DNA of 64,000 bases from Clostridia bacterium (GTDB lineage: Bacteria; Bacillota; Clostridia; Oscillospirales; Acutalibacteraceae): positions 1 to 64,000 of the forward strand of contig JAFQCH010000006.1 in NCBI GenBank assembly GCA_017416485.1. The letters are read 5' to 3'. The notes beneath the pieces were generated by a model, which was not told where the DNA came from, did not search any database, and was given only the letters and a program-made list of their open reading frames with translations. Position 1 is the first letter of the stretch. Each line of letters opens with the position of its first letter. Made by a program: the position numbers and the translations under genes. This document shows positions 1 to 8,265 of the stretch, one piece after another.

Positions 1-252
1 CTGACTTTGCTATTGTTGCGCTATCGCGCAATGGAAAACCCCCGGCGAGGGTTTTCCACGCAAAACAATACTCAATTGTTTTGCTCCTTTCCTGCGCTTT
101 TTTGCGGCAAAGGGATTTCGCCCGTTGCGACGGGCGACGAAAGGCTCCGCCTCTCGACACCGCAAACTTTTGAAAAAGTTTGATCAAAACTTTTTAATGA
201 CTGACGAAAGACATAAATTAACCCGACAAACCGTAATTTGCATCAAAAACAC
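1..252. repeat. hairpin-rich non-coding region
   Basis: No convincing gene is seen here. The stretch holds several consecutive perfect or near-perfect palindromes: GGAAAACCC/GGGTTTTCC (about 33-57), GCAAAACAAT/ATTGTTTTGC (about 60-85) and TCGCCCGT/ACGGGCGA (about 118-138), then an A/T-rich AAACTTTTT-type palindrome near 165-196. The motif CCCGACAAACCGTAATT at 222-238 recurs near 11430. This looks like intergenic palindromic repeat DNA rather than coding sequence. Confidence 0.5.
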
Positions 253-284
253 AAAAAGGGACTGAAAAAATGCAGTCCCTTTTG
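253..284 (-). terminator. intrinsic terminator of the aspS-gatCAB operon
   Basis: An 11-bp stem, AAAAGGGACTG (254-264) with CAGTCCCTTTT (273-283), lies 10 nt beyond the gatB stop codon. Read on the minus strand it is followed by a T-rich tract, as expected for a rho-independent terminator. Confidence 0.85.
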
Positions 285-293
285 TATCGTTAT

Positions 294-1727
294 TTATCTT
301 TTGCCAAGCTCTGCAAAGATTTTTTCCTTGAGCTGCTGCGGGTCGCAGTTTTTGTTGAGCAGCTTCATGGCCTGGCCGAACAAAGCCATGGCGGCTTTTT
401 CCTTGCCTGCCTTGAAGTCGGCAACGGCTTTCGGATTTTCATCCACAACCTGCTTGACAACTGCATCCACCTTATCGTCATTGCCGCCTGCAAGCAGACC
501 GTTCTGTTCGGCGTATTCCTCGGGCTTTGCACCCTCGGTGAACATGGCGGCAAGGATTCTTGCGGCATTCGGACGGGTGACGGTGCCGTTCTTGACAAGT
601 TCAATCAGTTTTGCAAGGTCGGTGCCGTTGACGGGAAGTTCGTCTGCTGTCTTCTTTTCGCGGTTGCACAATTTCATGCAGTCCGAGAAAATCCAGTTTG
701 CGGCATCCTTGACGGGACAGCCCGCTTTGACGGCATCGTCGAGTACGTCGCAGAGTCTTCTGCTTGCAACAAGTTGCGAAGCGACTTTTTCATCAAGACC
801 TGCTTCCATGTACTGTGCAAGTTTTTCTTCGGGCAGAACGGGCAGCGTGCTCTTTACTTCGTCATACCAAGCATCGTCAATCACGATGGGCATGAGGTTC
901 GGGTCGGGGAAATAGCGGTAATCGCCTGCGGTTTCTTTGTTGCGCATGGCATAGCTCTTGCCCTTGAGGTCATCCCAACGGCGGGTCTCCTGCACAAGTT
1001 CTTCAGTGCCGCTGACAATGGCATCAATATGACGAGCCGATTCGTATTCGATTGCCTTTTCAATAGCGGAAAGCGAGTTCATATTCTTCATTTCCGTGCG
1101 CACACCAAGTTCCTTGGAGCCTTCGGGACGAACGGAGAGGTTGACGTCGCAACGCATGGTGCCCATTTCCCAACGGCAGTCGGAAACACCTGCAAAACGA
1201 AGCAACGAACGCAGTCTTTCGAGATAAGCAATAACTTCCTTTGCACTCGAAAGATCGGGGCGGGAAACGATTTCAATCAGCGGAACAGAAGTACGATTGA
1301 AGTCCACAAGGGTGGTATCCGTCCAATCGTCATGCACGAGTTTGCCTGCATCTTCTTCCATGTGGATCTGCTTGATGCCGATGTATTTTTCGCCGTTGGC
1401 GGTTTCGATTTTCACCTTGCCGTCCACGGCAATGGGAGCAAACCACTGGGTGGTCTGGTAAGAAGCGGGCAGGTCGGGATAATAATAACTCTTTTTGTCA
1501 AAGGTGGTGGTGCGGTTGATCTTACAGTTGAGCATCATGCCTGCGGTCATACCCAATTCCACAACACGGCGGTTCATAACGGGCAGCATGCCCGGCATAC
1601 CGCAACAGGCGGGGCAGACACATTCATTCTGTTCAGAGCCGTATTTTGCACCGCAGGAACAGAAAATTTTGGAGTTTGCGGACATTTCCACATGGACTTC
1701 CAGACCGATGACGGTTTCAAATTTCAT
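294..1727 (-). CDS. gatB: Asp/Glu-tRNA amidotransferase subunit B
   Basis: GatB (477 aa) activates the side-chain carboxylate of misacylated Asp-tRNA(Asn) or Glu-tRNA(Gln) with ATP and amidates it with ammonia supplied by GatA. The N-terminal signature VIGLEVHVEM is present, followed by the cysteine-rich metal site (CSCGAKYG, then CVCPACCGMPGMLPVMN), the kinase-like core and the C-terminal helical/YqeY tRNA-binding tail. The ATG at 1727 is chosen because it starts MKFETVIGLEVH and has a G-rich ribosome site just upstream; an in-frame ATG at 1778 would overlap gatA. Length is normal for the family. It is the last gene of a T-box-controlled aspS-gatC-gatA-gatB operon, 16 nt after gatA. Unlike its partner GatA, it looks intact. 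Confidence 0.96.
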   Translation of the reverse strand: MKFETVIGLEVHVEMSANSKIFCSCGAKYGSEQNECVCPACCGMPGMLPVMNRRVVELGMTAGMMLNCKINRTTTFDKKSYYYPDLPASYQTTQWFAPIAVDGKVKIETANGEKYIGIKQIHMEEDAGKLVHDDWTDTTLVDFNRTSVPLIEIVSRPDLSSAKEVIAYLERLRSLLRFAGVSDCRWEMGTMRCDVNLSVRPEGSKELGVRTEMKNMNSLSAIEKAIEYESARHIDAIVSGTEELVQETRRWDDLKGKSYAMRNKETAGDYRYFPDPNLMPIVIDDAWYDEVKSTLPVLPEEKLAQYMEAGLDEKVASQLVASRRLCDVLDDAVKAGCPVKDAANWIFSDCMKLCNREKKTADELPVNGTDLAKLIELVKNGTVTRPNAARILAAMFTEGAKPEEYAEQNGLLAGGNDDKVDAVVKQVVDENPKAVADFKAGKEKAAMALFGQAMKLLNKNCDPQQLKEKIFAELGKR

Positions 1728-1743
1728 TTTTCCGTTCCCCCTT

Positions 1744-2904
1744 TCACAGTTTTGCGGCAAGTGAGAGCAAAGAAGCATCGCTCAGATAATTGCCGACGAG
1801 TTGTACACCCTTGCAAACCACAGCGGGAAGTCCGCTGACGGATGCGGGGGCGGTGTAAAGGCTTTCGTTATAAGCGGTGTCGGTGTCGGTTGCGCTGTAA
1901 GCGGTCTTGGAGCAGACAGGCAGCAGAACGGCATCGAAATCAACAAAAATTTCTGCAAAGCGTTCACAGATCACACGGCGCATACGCAGTGCCTTGTCAT
2001 AAACGGGCATATAATTTTCGGTGGAGAGCACCTCACTGCCGAGAAGCAACTGCATCTTGGTGAGGATGCCGAAGGCTTCGGTGCGGGAATTGGTGTACAG
2101 ATCTTCGATATTATTATAATTCGGGCTACGGTAGCCGTATTTGACACCGTCAAAACGGTTGATGTTGTTGCACAGTTCAGCGGCAGAAAGGGTATTCCAT
2201 GCAGGCTGAGCGAATCTGAGGATTTCATCTTCGATTTCAACAACTTCCACACCCTGTGCTTTAAGATCGGCAATTGCATTGGCAACAACCGTCTTCATTT
2301 CCTCGGAAAGACCGCTGAGGAAAGACACGGGAACAGCCACTTTTTTGATTTCGGCGGCAGCCTTTGCGGAATCAATTCTTTCCTGCGGCAGGCTGGTACC
2401 ATCCTTGTCATCGTGTCCGGCAACAGCGGAAAGAATCTCACCGCATTTGTCAGCAGTTTCTGCAAGAACGCCGACCGTTTCACCCGAGCAGACAGTGGCA
2501 ACAAGACCGTAACGGGATACGGTTGCATAGGTGGGCTTGATGAAGCAAAGACCGTTCAGTGCGGCGGCTCTGCGAGGCGTACCGTTGGAATCGACACAAA
2601 GGCAGGCTTCGGCTTCCTTGATGCTTTCAGCAAGCGCCGAAACAAGGTTGCCGTCTGCATTTCTGTTTTCGCCGTAAAAGGAAGTTTCGCCGAGCAGGTC
2701 GAGCGAGAATTCACCCACGTTGACCTTGCCTGCGATGTCATAACCCGCTGCCTGAATACGGGTGACAATTTCCGCATCAAACAAGCTCATGTAACCGTCA
2801 AGCATTTTGCTGCCTGCGGCGGTGGGGTAATTTTTTGTTAAAATCAAATCGTCAAGCGCAATTTTCTTTGCACCTGCGGTTTCGTTTTTGGCTGTATAAA
2901 TCAT
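1744..2904 (-). CDS. gatA: divergent GatA, amidase triad lost
   Basis: GatA-family protein (386 aa) between gatC and gatB. GatA normally hydrolyses glutamine and passes ammonia to GatB. Family blocks are clear: a GKVNVGEF block (residues 59-66), IKPTYATVSRYGLVA (122-136), NRFDGVKYGYRS and SVSGLPAVV. However, it is about 100 residues shorter than usual. The first ~60 residues are missing. The catalytic Lys of the IKDN motif is Asp18 (IALDDL). The glycine/serine loop GGSSGGS that carries the cis-Ser is replaced by ADGNLVS (about 83-89, with 8 residues deleted just before). The nucleophile of TGGSIRQPA is Thr109 in SNGTPRRAA. ATG 2904 follows GAGGAGG at 2911-2917. The reading frame is open, so it is not a simple pseudogene. 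A glutaminase-dead scaffold is inferred. Confidence 0.9.
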   Translation of the reverse strand: MIYTAKNETAGAKKIALDDLILTKNYPTAAGSKMLDGYMSLFDAEIVTRIQAAGYDIAGKVNVGEFSLDLLGETSFYGENRNADGNLVSALAESIKEAEACLCVDSNGTPRRAAALNGLCFIKPTYATVSRYGLVATVCSGETVGVLAETADKCGEILSAVAGHDDKDGTSLPQERIDSAKAAAEIKKVAVPVSFLSGLSEEMKTVVANAIADLKAQGVEVVEIEDEILRFAQPAWNTLSAAELCNNINRFDGVKYGYRSPNYNNIEDLYTNSRTEAFGILTKMQLLLGSEVLSTENYMPVYDKALRMRRVICERFAEIFVDFDAVLLPVCSKTAYSATDTDTAYNESLYTAPASVSGLPAVVCKGVQLVGNYLSDASLLSLAAKL

Positions 2905-2915
2905 GTTTATCCTCC

Positions 2916-3197
2916 TCATTCCAACAGACGGGGAACCTGCCAGTAGCCGTCGGTGTGTTCGGGCGCACCTTTGAGCAGGTCCTCGCGGGAGAATAATTTT
3001 TTCTTTTCGTCGGCACGAAGCACGTTTGCAAGGGGCAGAACATGTACCATGCGTTCGGTGTTTTCGGTGTCAACGGCTTCGCAGGTTTTCATATCTGCAA
3101 AGCGTTTTTCAAAAAATGCAAGCGTGTTTGCGCGTTCTTCTTCGGTCAGCGCAACACGGTTGAGCTGTTCAAGACGTTGCATCTGCAAGGCATCCAT
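2916..3197 (-). CDS. gatC: Asp/Glu-tRNA amidotransferase subunit C
   Basis: GatC (93 aa) is the small belt-like subunit that wraps GatA and GatB and stabilises the complex. The fold features are visible: an N-terminal helix with LEQLNRVALTEEE, a central helix FEKRFADMKTCEAVDT, then LPLANVLRADE and a C-terminal VPRLLE strand, as in other GatC proteins. Start ATG 3197 is preceded by AAGGAGG at the correct distance. It lies 15 nt after aspS and 11 nt before the chosen gatA start, so it is translated as part of the same operon. Its preservation shows that the complex is probably still assembled even though GatA is degenerate. Confidence 0.93.
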   Translation of the reverse strand: MDALQMQRLEQLNRVALTEEERANTLAFFEKRFADMKTCEAVDTENTERMVHVLPLANVLRADEKKKLFSREDLLKGAPEHTDGYWQVPRLLE

Positions 3198-3212
3198 TGT
3201 AGAAAAGCCTCC

Positions 3213-4943
3213 TTATTCTCTGATCTGAATATTGGCTTCGCGAAGCTGCTGTTCGGTGACTTCGCCGGGAGCACCCATCATAAGGTCCTGTGCGTTTCTG
3301 TTAAGCGGGAATGCAATGACTTCGCGGATGGTTTCTTCGCCTGCGATGAGCATGAGCATTCTGTCAACGCCGGGTGCCATACCTGCATGAGGCGGTGCGC
3401 CGTAGGAGAATGCGTTGTACATTGCGCCGAATTTTGCCTTGAGCACTTCTTCATCATAGCCGGCAATTTCAAATGCGCGCTTCATGATTTCGGGATTGTG
3501 GTTTCTGACAGCACCCGAGGACAGTTCCACACCGTTGCAGACGATGTCGTACTGATAAGCAAAGATTTCAAGCGGATCCTTGGTGTTGAGGGCTTCTAAG
3601 CCCCCCTGGGGCATGGAGAAAGGATTGTGCGTGAAGTCGATTTTATTGGTTTCGCTGTTGAGCTCATACATCGGGAAATCGACGATATAGCAGAATTCAA
3701 AAGCATCCTTGTTAATCAGATTCAGCTGTTCGCCGAGCCATGCGCGGATACCGCCTGCAAGCTGATTGACAACACTGATCTTATCGCAGATGAAGAACAG
3801 CGTTTCGCCGTCCTTGATGCCGACCATTTCGGTCAGATTGGCTTTCTGTTCGTCGGAAAGGAATTTTTCGATGGGACCTTTGTACATGCCGTCGGTGTAG
3901 GTCAGGTAGCCAAGACCCTTCATGCCGATGGACATGGCATACTGCAGGGAGTCTTCAAAGAACTTTCTGCTCTGACCCTGGCAGGGAGCAACGATACCGC
4001 GCACGGGCTTGCCCTTGAACAGCGGGAATTCAACACCTGCAAAGAAGTCGGTCAGATCCTGAATGAGAAGCGGATTGCGAAGGTCGGGCTTGTCGGAGCC
4101 GTAATGAAGCATCGCATCTGCAAAGGTGATGCGGCGGAAAGGCGGTTTGGAAACTTCCTTGTCCGTGAACTTTTTGAATGTATTGTAAAGTACGGTTTCG
4201 GCAACGGCAAAAACATCTTCCTGCGTTGCAAAAGCCATTTCAAAGTCGAGCTGATAGAATTCGCCGGGGGAACGGTCCTGTCTTGCGTCTTCGTCACGGA
4301 AGCAGGGTGCGATCTGGAAATAACGGTCGAAGCCTGCGGTCATAAGCAGCTGCTTGAACTGCTGGGGAGCCTGCGGCAACGCATAGAACTTGCCCTTGTG
4401 CTTACGGCTGGGAACAAGATAGTCACGGGCGCCTTCGGGGGAAGATGCGGTGAGGATGGGCGTCTGGATTTCCATAAAACCCTGTTCTTCCATCTGTGCA
4501 CGCAGGAAGCTGATGACCTTGGAGCGAAGCACGATATTATTGTGGATTCTGCGGTTGCGCAGATCAAGATAGCGGTATTTAAGCCTTACCTCTTCACCGG
4601 CTGCGGTGTCGTTGCCGATTTCAAAGGGGAGTGCGTTCAGGCAAGGGCCGAGCACGGTGATTTCGCTTGCCTTGACTTCGATAAGGCCCGTTTCAAGACG
4701 GGCATTGACGGTTTCTTCGTCACGTTCGCAAACCGTGCCGACAACGGAAATAACGGTCTGCTTGCCGAGGCCAGCGAGCATAGAGTCGTCATTCACAACG
4801 ACCTGGGTGATGCCGTAGTGGTCGCGAAGATCCACAAACAAAACGCCTCCGTGGTCACGGATGACTTCGATCCAGCCGGCAAGGGTGACGGTCTGACCGA
4901 TGTTTTCTTTTCTGAGTTCATTACAGGTGTGTGTTCTTAACAT
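3213..4943 (-). CDS. aspS: aspartyl-tRNA synthetase
   Basis: AspRS (576 aa) of the bacterial type. An N-terminal OB-fold anticodon domain (GWIEVIRDHGGVLFVDLRD) is followed by the class II core with motif 2 (FRDEDARQDRSPGEFYQLD), the bacterial GAD insertion (about residues 290-420) and motif 3 (GVDRMLMLIAGEETIREVIAF). It charges tRNA(Asp). Because it is co-transcribed with gatCAB, it may be the non-discriminating type that also makes Asp-tRNA(Asn) for amidation; this is inference. Start ATG 4943 follows a GAAGGAAAA site. A T-box leader at 4987-5235 controls the operon. Confidence 0.97.
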   Translation of the reverse strand: MLRTHTCNELRKENIGQTVTLAGWIEVIRDHGGVLFVDLRDHYGITQVVVNDDSMLAGLGKQTVISVVGTVCERDEETVNARLETGLIEVKASEITVLGPCLNALPFEIGNDTAAGEEVRLKYRYLDLRNRRIHNNIVLRSKVISFLRAQMEEQGFMEIQTPILTASSPEGARDYLVPSRKHKGKFYALPQAPQQFKQLLMTAGFDRYFQIAPCFRDEDARQDRSPGEFYQLDFEMAFATQEDVFAVAETVLYNTFKKFTDKEVSKPPFRRITFADAMLHYGSDKPDLRNPLLIQDLTDFFAGVEFPLFKGKPVRGIVAPCQGQSRKFFEDSLQYAMSIGMKGLGYLTYTDGMYKGPIEKFLSDEQKANLTEMVGIKDGETLFFICDKISVVNQLAGGIRAWLGEQLNLINKDAFEFCYIVDFPMYELNSETNKIDFTHNPFSMPQGGLEALNTKDPLEIFAYQYDIVCNGVELSSGAVRNHNPEIMKRAFEIAGYDEEVLKAKFGAMYNAFSYGAPPHAGMAPGVDRMLMLIAGEETIREVIAFPLNRNAQDLMMGAPGEVTEQQLREANIQIRE

Positions 4944-4986
4944 GGGGTTTTCCTTCTTTCATTTGAGGTGATTGGCAGGGCAAAAC

Positions 4987-5235
4987 AAAAAAGCTGTCTT
5001 GTCCCTGAACATGGGACGAAAGACAGCTTCCGCGGTACCACCCAAATTGACCGTTTGCACGGTCCTCTTTTTTCATCATAACGCGATGCCACGGGCGGTT
5101 CTACTGATCCCGTTGGGACGTTCTTCCGCCAACTCCGAAGTGTTTTTCGATTGCTTCGCTTATCGTCTTGCACCGACCGACGACTCTCTGCAAGCGGACA
5201 GGCAACCTACTCTCTTCATCACAGTTTTTAAATGA
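4987..5235 (-). promoter_or_regulatory. T-box riboswitch (Asp family) upstream of aspS-gatCAB
   Basis: The minus strand carries the canonical T-box AATTTGGGTGGTACCGCGG (5027-5048) immediately before a strong terminator, AAGCTGTC...GACAGCTT with a T run (4987-5029). Upstream are Stem I features, including AGAGAG and GGTCGGTG around 5174-5195. Triplets GAC (5165-5167) and GAT (5162-5164) lie side by side on the 3' side of Stem I and are candidate Asp specifiers, though I did not fold the structure. Uncharged tRNA would stabilise the antiterminator and switch on aspartyl-tRNA synthesis and amidation genes together. Confidence 0.93.
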
Positions 5236-5245
5236 TAATAAATAT

Positions 5246-5274
5246 ATTTAACATATAAAGGGACGGTTTGTCAA
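5246..5274 (-). promoter_or_regulatory. promoter of the T-box operon
   Basis: Minus strand TTGACA (5269-5274), 17-nt spacer and TTAAAT (5246-5251), placed just upstream of the T-box leader. Confidence 0.6.
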
Positions 5275-5304
5275 GGATTTTTTTTGATTTTAAAATAAAT
5301 CATA

Positions 5305-5343
5305 AAAGGAGCTGTAAAAAAACTTGGTTTTCACAGCTCCTGT
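5305..5343 (-). terminator. terminator after secreted hydrolase
   Basis: Stem AGGAGCTGT/ACAGCTCCT lies downstream of the stop at 5361, with T-rich sequence on the minus strand. Confidence 0.75.
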
Positions 5344-5360
5344 ATTTACACGGGATCCGC

Positions 5361-7007
5361 TTATGCGGTCATATTGCCGAAAAACTGACGAAGCAGGGCG
5401 ATCAGTTTTTTGAAAAACTGAAGGATGACTTCAAACGGATTGGTGATCCAGATGCCGTTGGTTGGGTCTTCTTCTGCAACGGGTGCAAACTGACCGTCAA
5501 TGTATTCATGGAACTGCGGAAAACGTTCGTCATCAACCGTCAACTGTCCGTCCGAGGTGAAGAATGCGGTTGCAATGGGATCGATCTGTGTCAGCTGGTC
5601 ATGGTAAAGATTCTTGGAGAACCATGTGGTTTCGGGGAACAGGCAGGTGCCGGCATAAATTTTCTTATCGGCGGAAAGGTATTTTTCATCATAATTTTCC
5701 ATTGCCTGCAGGTCGGCAAGTTGTGCATCGGTAAAGGTATCGCCGACGAGAGTACCAATGGCACCCAAAGACAGTTCCGTGACCGTGCCTCTGGCATCGC
5801 CCGTTACATTGCTGTCGTCAAACAGCGGCACGGTTGCATAGCCGTATTTTGCAAAAACAGCGGTCTTCATACCATATTTTTCTTCGCAACGCTTAAGAAG
5901 CGAAGCATACAAAGGCTTGCCGGTTTCGGGTTCAACGGCACCTAAAAGGTTGTAATAATTTTCGAGTTTTTCAATAAATACAGCATATTCACTGCGGCGC
6001 TCTTCGGTGTTAAAAACAGCCTTTTTGGCGGCATCGTAATAGCGCGCACCGATCATGGACCAGTAGGACGGGAACGAGCCGTAGCACACAAGCGCCGCAC
6101 GCGGGATCAGTTCTTCGCCGATGGCATCAAAGAAAGAGTTCATCAAGGATGTGCCGACTCCGAGCAGCTTCAACTGATTGACCATCGACACAAGAATGGT
6201 CAGGAAATCTTCCACCAACGGATCATCAAATACGTCATGATTGTTGGTATAATAGGAAACAAAGCGGTCAATGGTATCGGCATCAAACTCAACCTGACCC
6301 GACATCAGTGCTCCGATGGCAATATAGCCGTCCAGCGGGGTGGTGTTCAGGCAAAGGTTGTTCATGCGGAACGGGGTATCATACAGTCCTGCTTCGCTTT
6401 TTGCAATGTATGCCATGGCAACATTGGAGCCGTAGCAACGGGCATGAATGTTAACCTTTTCCACGCCTTCTTTTTCGCAGACATATTCCACAAATGTGTG
6501 CAGATCATCTGCCGTATCATACGGGGAATAACGCCAGTCGTATTTGAAATAGTAATAATTAAGGCCACCGGCACCCTTGGACGGTTTCTGAACGGAATAA
6601 TCCCAACAGATAGCACCGTCGGGATCTTCGGCATTGCCGTCAAGCACAAGGTCTTCGTAAATGGGAGCAACCGCACCGATGAGTGCATCCAGGTATTCAT
6701 CGTAATTGCCCGTAATGAGTGCCATGGGAAGTTTGGAAAGAACGGGTTCAAGCTGCGACATAATGTAGTCTTCACGGGTCATGCCCATGGGGGTGTTGAC
6801 ATTGTCAACGGCGATCTTGTTGCCGTTTTCGTCCAGTGCATAGTCGCCGTTTTCATCCAGCTTGTAAACAGGTGTGTTCTGCTTGCCCACAATGTAAATA
6901 ACGGGCAGGTTATTTTCTGCAACCGTTGCCGCAGAAGCAGCCAAAACCGGCACAATACCACAGAAAACCATGCAAGCGACCATTAAAAAAGATAATACGC
7001 GTTTCAT
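5361..7007 (-). CDS. secreted alpha/beta-hydrolase-like protein, Cys at nucleophile elbow
   Basis: A 548-aa protein with a signal peptide (about residues 1-24: charged MKR, hydrophobic core, ASA cleavage region). The body resembles lipase/acyltransferase alpha/beta hydrolases: an early strand LPVIYIVG, a YYFKYDWRYSP segment and the nucleophile-elbow context INIHARCYGSNVAMAY-like around 186-200. There the usual GHSMGG serine aligns with Cys191, so activity may be altered or lost. The protein ends in an amphipathic aromatic/basic helix, FFKKLIALLRQFFGN, similar to tails of two other secreted proteins in this window. Start ATG 7007 follows AGAGGAG. It is monocistronic with its own promoter and terminator. 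Substrate is unknown. Confidence 0.65.
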   Translation of the reverse strand: MKRVLSFLMVACMVFCGIVPVLAASAATVAENNLPVIYIVGKQNTPVYKLDENGDYALDENGNKIAVDNVNTPMGMTREDYIMSQLEPVLSKLPMALITGNYDEYLDALIGAVAPIYEDLVLDGNAEDPDGAICWDYSVQKPSKGAGGLNYYYFKYDWRYSPYDTADDLHTFVEYVCEKEGVEKVNIHARCYGSNVAMAYIAKSEAGLYDTPFRMNNLCLNTTPLDGYIAIGALMSGQVEFDADTIDRFVSYYTNNHDVFDDPLVEDFLTILVSMVNQLKLLGVGTSLMNSFFDAIGEELIPRAALVCYGSFPSYWSMIGARYYDAAKKAVFNTEERRSEYAVFIEKLENYYNLLGAVEPETGKPLYASLLKRCEEKYGMKTAVFAKYGYATVPLFDDSNVTGDARGTVTELSLGAIGTLVGDTFTDAQLADLQAMENYDEKYLSADKKIYAGTCLFPETTWFSKNLYHDQLTQIDPIATAFFTSDGQLTVDDERFPQFHEYIDGQFAPVAEEDPTNGIWITNPFEVILQFFKKLIALLRQFFGNMTA

Positions 7008-7040
7008 AGTTGATTCTCCTCTTTTTTAACTTTTATATAC

Positions 7041-7069
7041 ATTATACCCCTGTTATGTAAATTTTTCAA
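7041..7069 (-). promoter_or_regulatory. promoter of the secreted hydrolase gene
   Basis: Minus strand TTGAAA (7064-7069), 17 nt, TATAAT (7041-7046), about 35 nt before the start codon. Confidence 0.7.
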
Positions 7070-7116
7070 GAATTTTACAGAATTTTTCTTCCTTTTTTTA
7101 TTGATGTGAAAAAAAC

Positions 7117-7145
7117 TTGACTATAATCTTATCTTTTGATAAAAT
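7117..7145 (+). promoter_or_regulatory. promoter of the hexuronate operon
   Basis: TTGACT (7117-7122), 17-nt spacer and TAAAAT (7140-7145) upstream of uxuA. No clear operator palindrome was recognised. Confidence 0.65.
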
Positions 7146-7197
7146 TAAAGTATATGTGCCCTTTTAAATTATGAAAATAATCGGGAGGATATTCATT

Positions 7198-8250
7198 ATG
7201 AAAAGCTCATTCCGCTGGTACGGCGACAGCGACCCCGTAACCCTGGAATACATCCGTCAGATCCCCGGCATGCGTTCCATTGTTTCCGCAGTTTATGATG
7301 TCAAACCCGGTGAAGTATGGCCGGAAGAAAGCATCAAACACATTGCCGACCGCTGCAAGGAAAACGGCCTTGTGTTCGATGTGGTTGAATCCATCCCCGT
7401 GACGGAAGAAATCAAGCTCGGCAGACCCGAACGCGAGCGCCACATTGAAAACTACTGCGAATCCATCCGCCGCTGTGCAAAATACGGGGTCAAATGCGTG
7501 ACTTACAACTTCATGCCCGTGTTTGACTGGACAAGAACACAGCTCGACAAAGAAGCCGAAGACGGTTCAACAAGCCTCGTCATGTATTGGGAACAAATGA
7601 AAGGTCTTGATCCCTTAAAAGACGATATCCACCTGCCCGGTTGGGATTCTTCTTACACACAGGATCAGGTTCGTGAACTCATCAATGCCTACGGCGAAAT
7701 CGGTGAAGACGGATTATGGGAAAACATTGAATATTTCCTTAAGAAAGTGATTCCCGTTGCCGAAGAATGCGGCGTCGTGATGGCGATTCACCCAGATGAC
7801 CCTCCGTATCCGATTTTCGGACTGCCCCGCATCATCACCTGCGAAGAAAATCTTGACCGTTTCCTGAAAATCATGGACAGCCCCGCCAACTCCCTTTGCT
7901 TCTGCACGGGTTCACTCGGTTGCCATCCGAAAAACGACATGCCGAGCCTTGTCCGCAAGTATTCTGCCATGAACCGCATCGGATTCATGCACCTGCGCAA
8001 CATCAAAATTCTGCCCGATACCTCGTTTGAAGAATCGGGCCACCTGACGAGCAAAGGCTCGCTGGACATGAACGCCATTATCAAAGCCCTTGTGGAAACA
8101 GGCTTTGAAGGCTATTTCCGTCCCGACCACGGCAGAATGATCTGGGGCGAAACGGGCAAACCCGGCTACGGTCTGTTTGACCGCGCACTCGGCTCCGCCT
8201 ACATCAACGGCCTCGTTGAAGCCAACGGCGGTGTCATCGAATTGAATTAA
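7198..8250 (+). CDS. uxuA: mannonate dehydratase
   Basis: UxuA (350 aa) dehydrates D-mannonate to 2-keto-3-deoxygluconate in glucuronate breakdown. The TIM-barrel family signature is clear: start MKSSFRWYGDSDPVTLEYIRQ, VYNF-like YGVKCVTYNFMPVFDW, MAIHPDDPPYPIFGLPRI (metal-ligand region), CFCTGSLG and the C-terminal RPDHGRMIWGE. ATG 7198 is preferred over an in-frame ATG at 7171 because CGGGAGGA lies just upstream of it and the protein then starts at the family N terminus. It heads the uxuA-uxuB-eda-MIF-kdgK operon; no uronate isomerase (uxaC) is in the window. Confidence 0.95.
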   Translation: MKSSFRWYGDSDPVTLEYIRQIPGMRSIVSAVYDVKPGEVWPEESIKHIADRCKENGLVFDVVESIPVTEEIKLGRPERERHIENYCESIRRCAKYGVKCVTYNFMPVFDWTRTQLDKEAEDGSTSLVMYWEQMKGLDPLKDDIHLPGWDSSYTQDQVRELINAYGEIGEDGLWENIEYFLKKVIPVAEECGVVMAIHPDDPPYPIFGLPRIITCEENLDRFLKIMDSPANSLCFCTGSLGCHPKNDMPSLVRKYSAMNRIGFMHLRNIKILPDTSFEESGHLTSKGSLDMNAIIKALVETGFEGYFRPDHGRMIWGETGKPGYGLFDRALGSAYINGLVEANGGVIELN

Positions 8251-8265
8251 CAGGAGGAAAAAAAC

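Noticed and set aside
270-1838. Long open frame on the plus strand opposite gatB
   Set aside because: It is antisense to a clear GatB, has Cys/Phe/His-rich composition typical of shadow frames and no ribosome site.
1801-2841. Long plus-strand frame opposite gatA, considered because GatA is degenerate
   Set aside because: No recognisable motif. The minus-strand frame carries GatA family blocks and GAGGAGG, so gatA is the coding strand.
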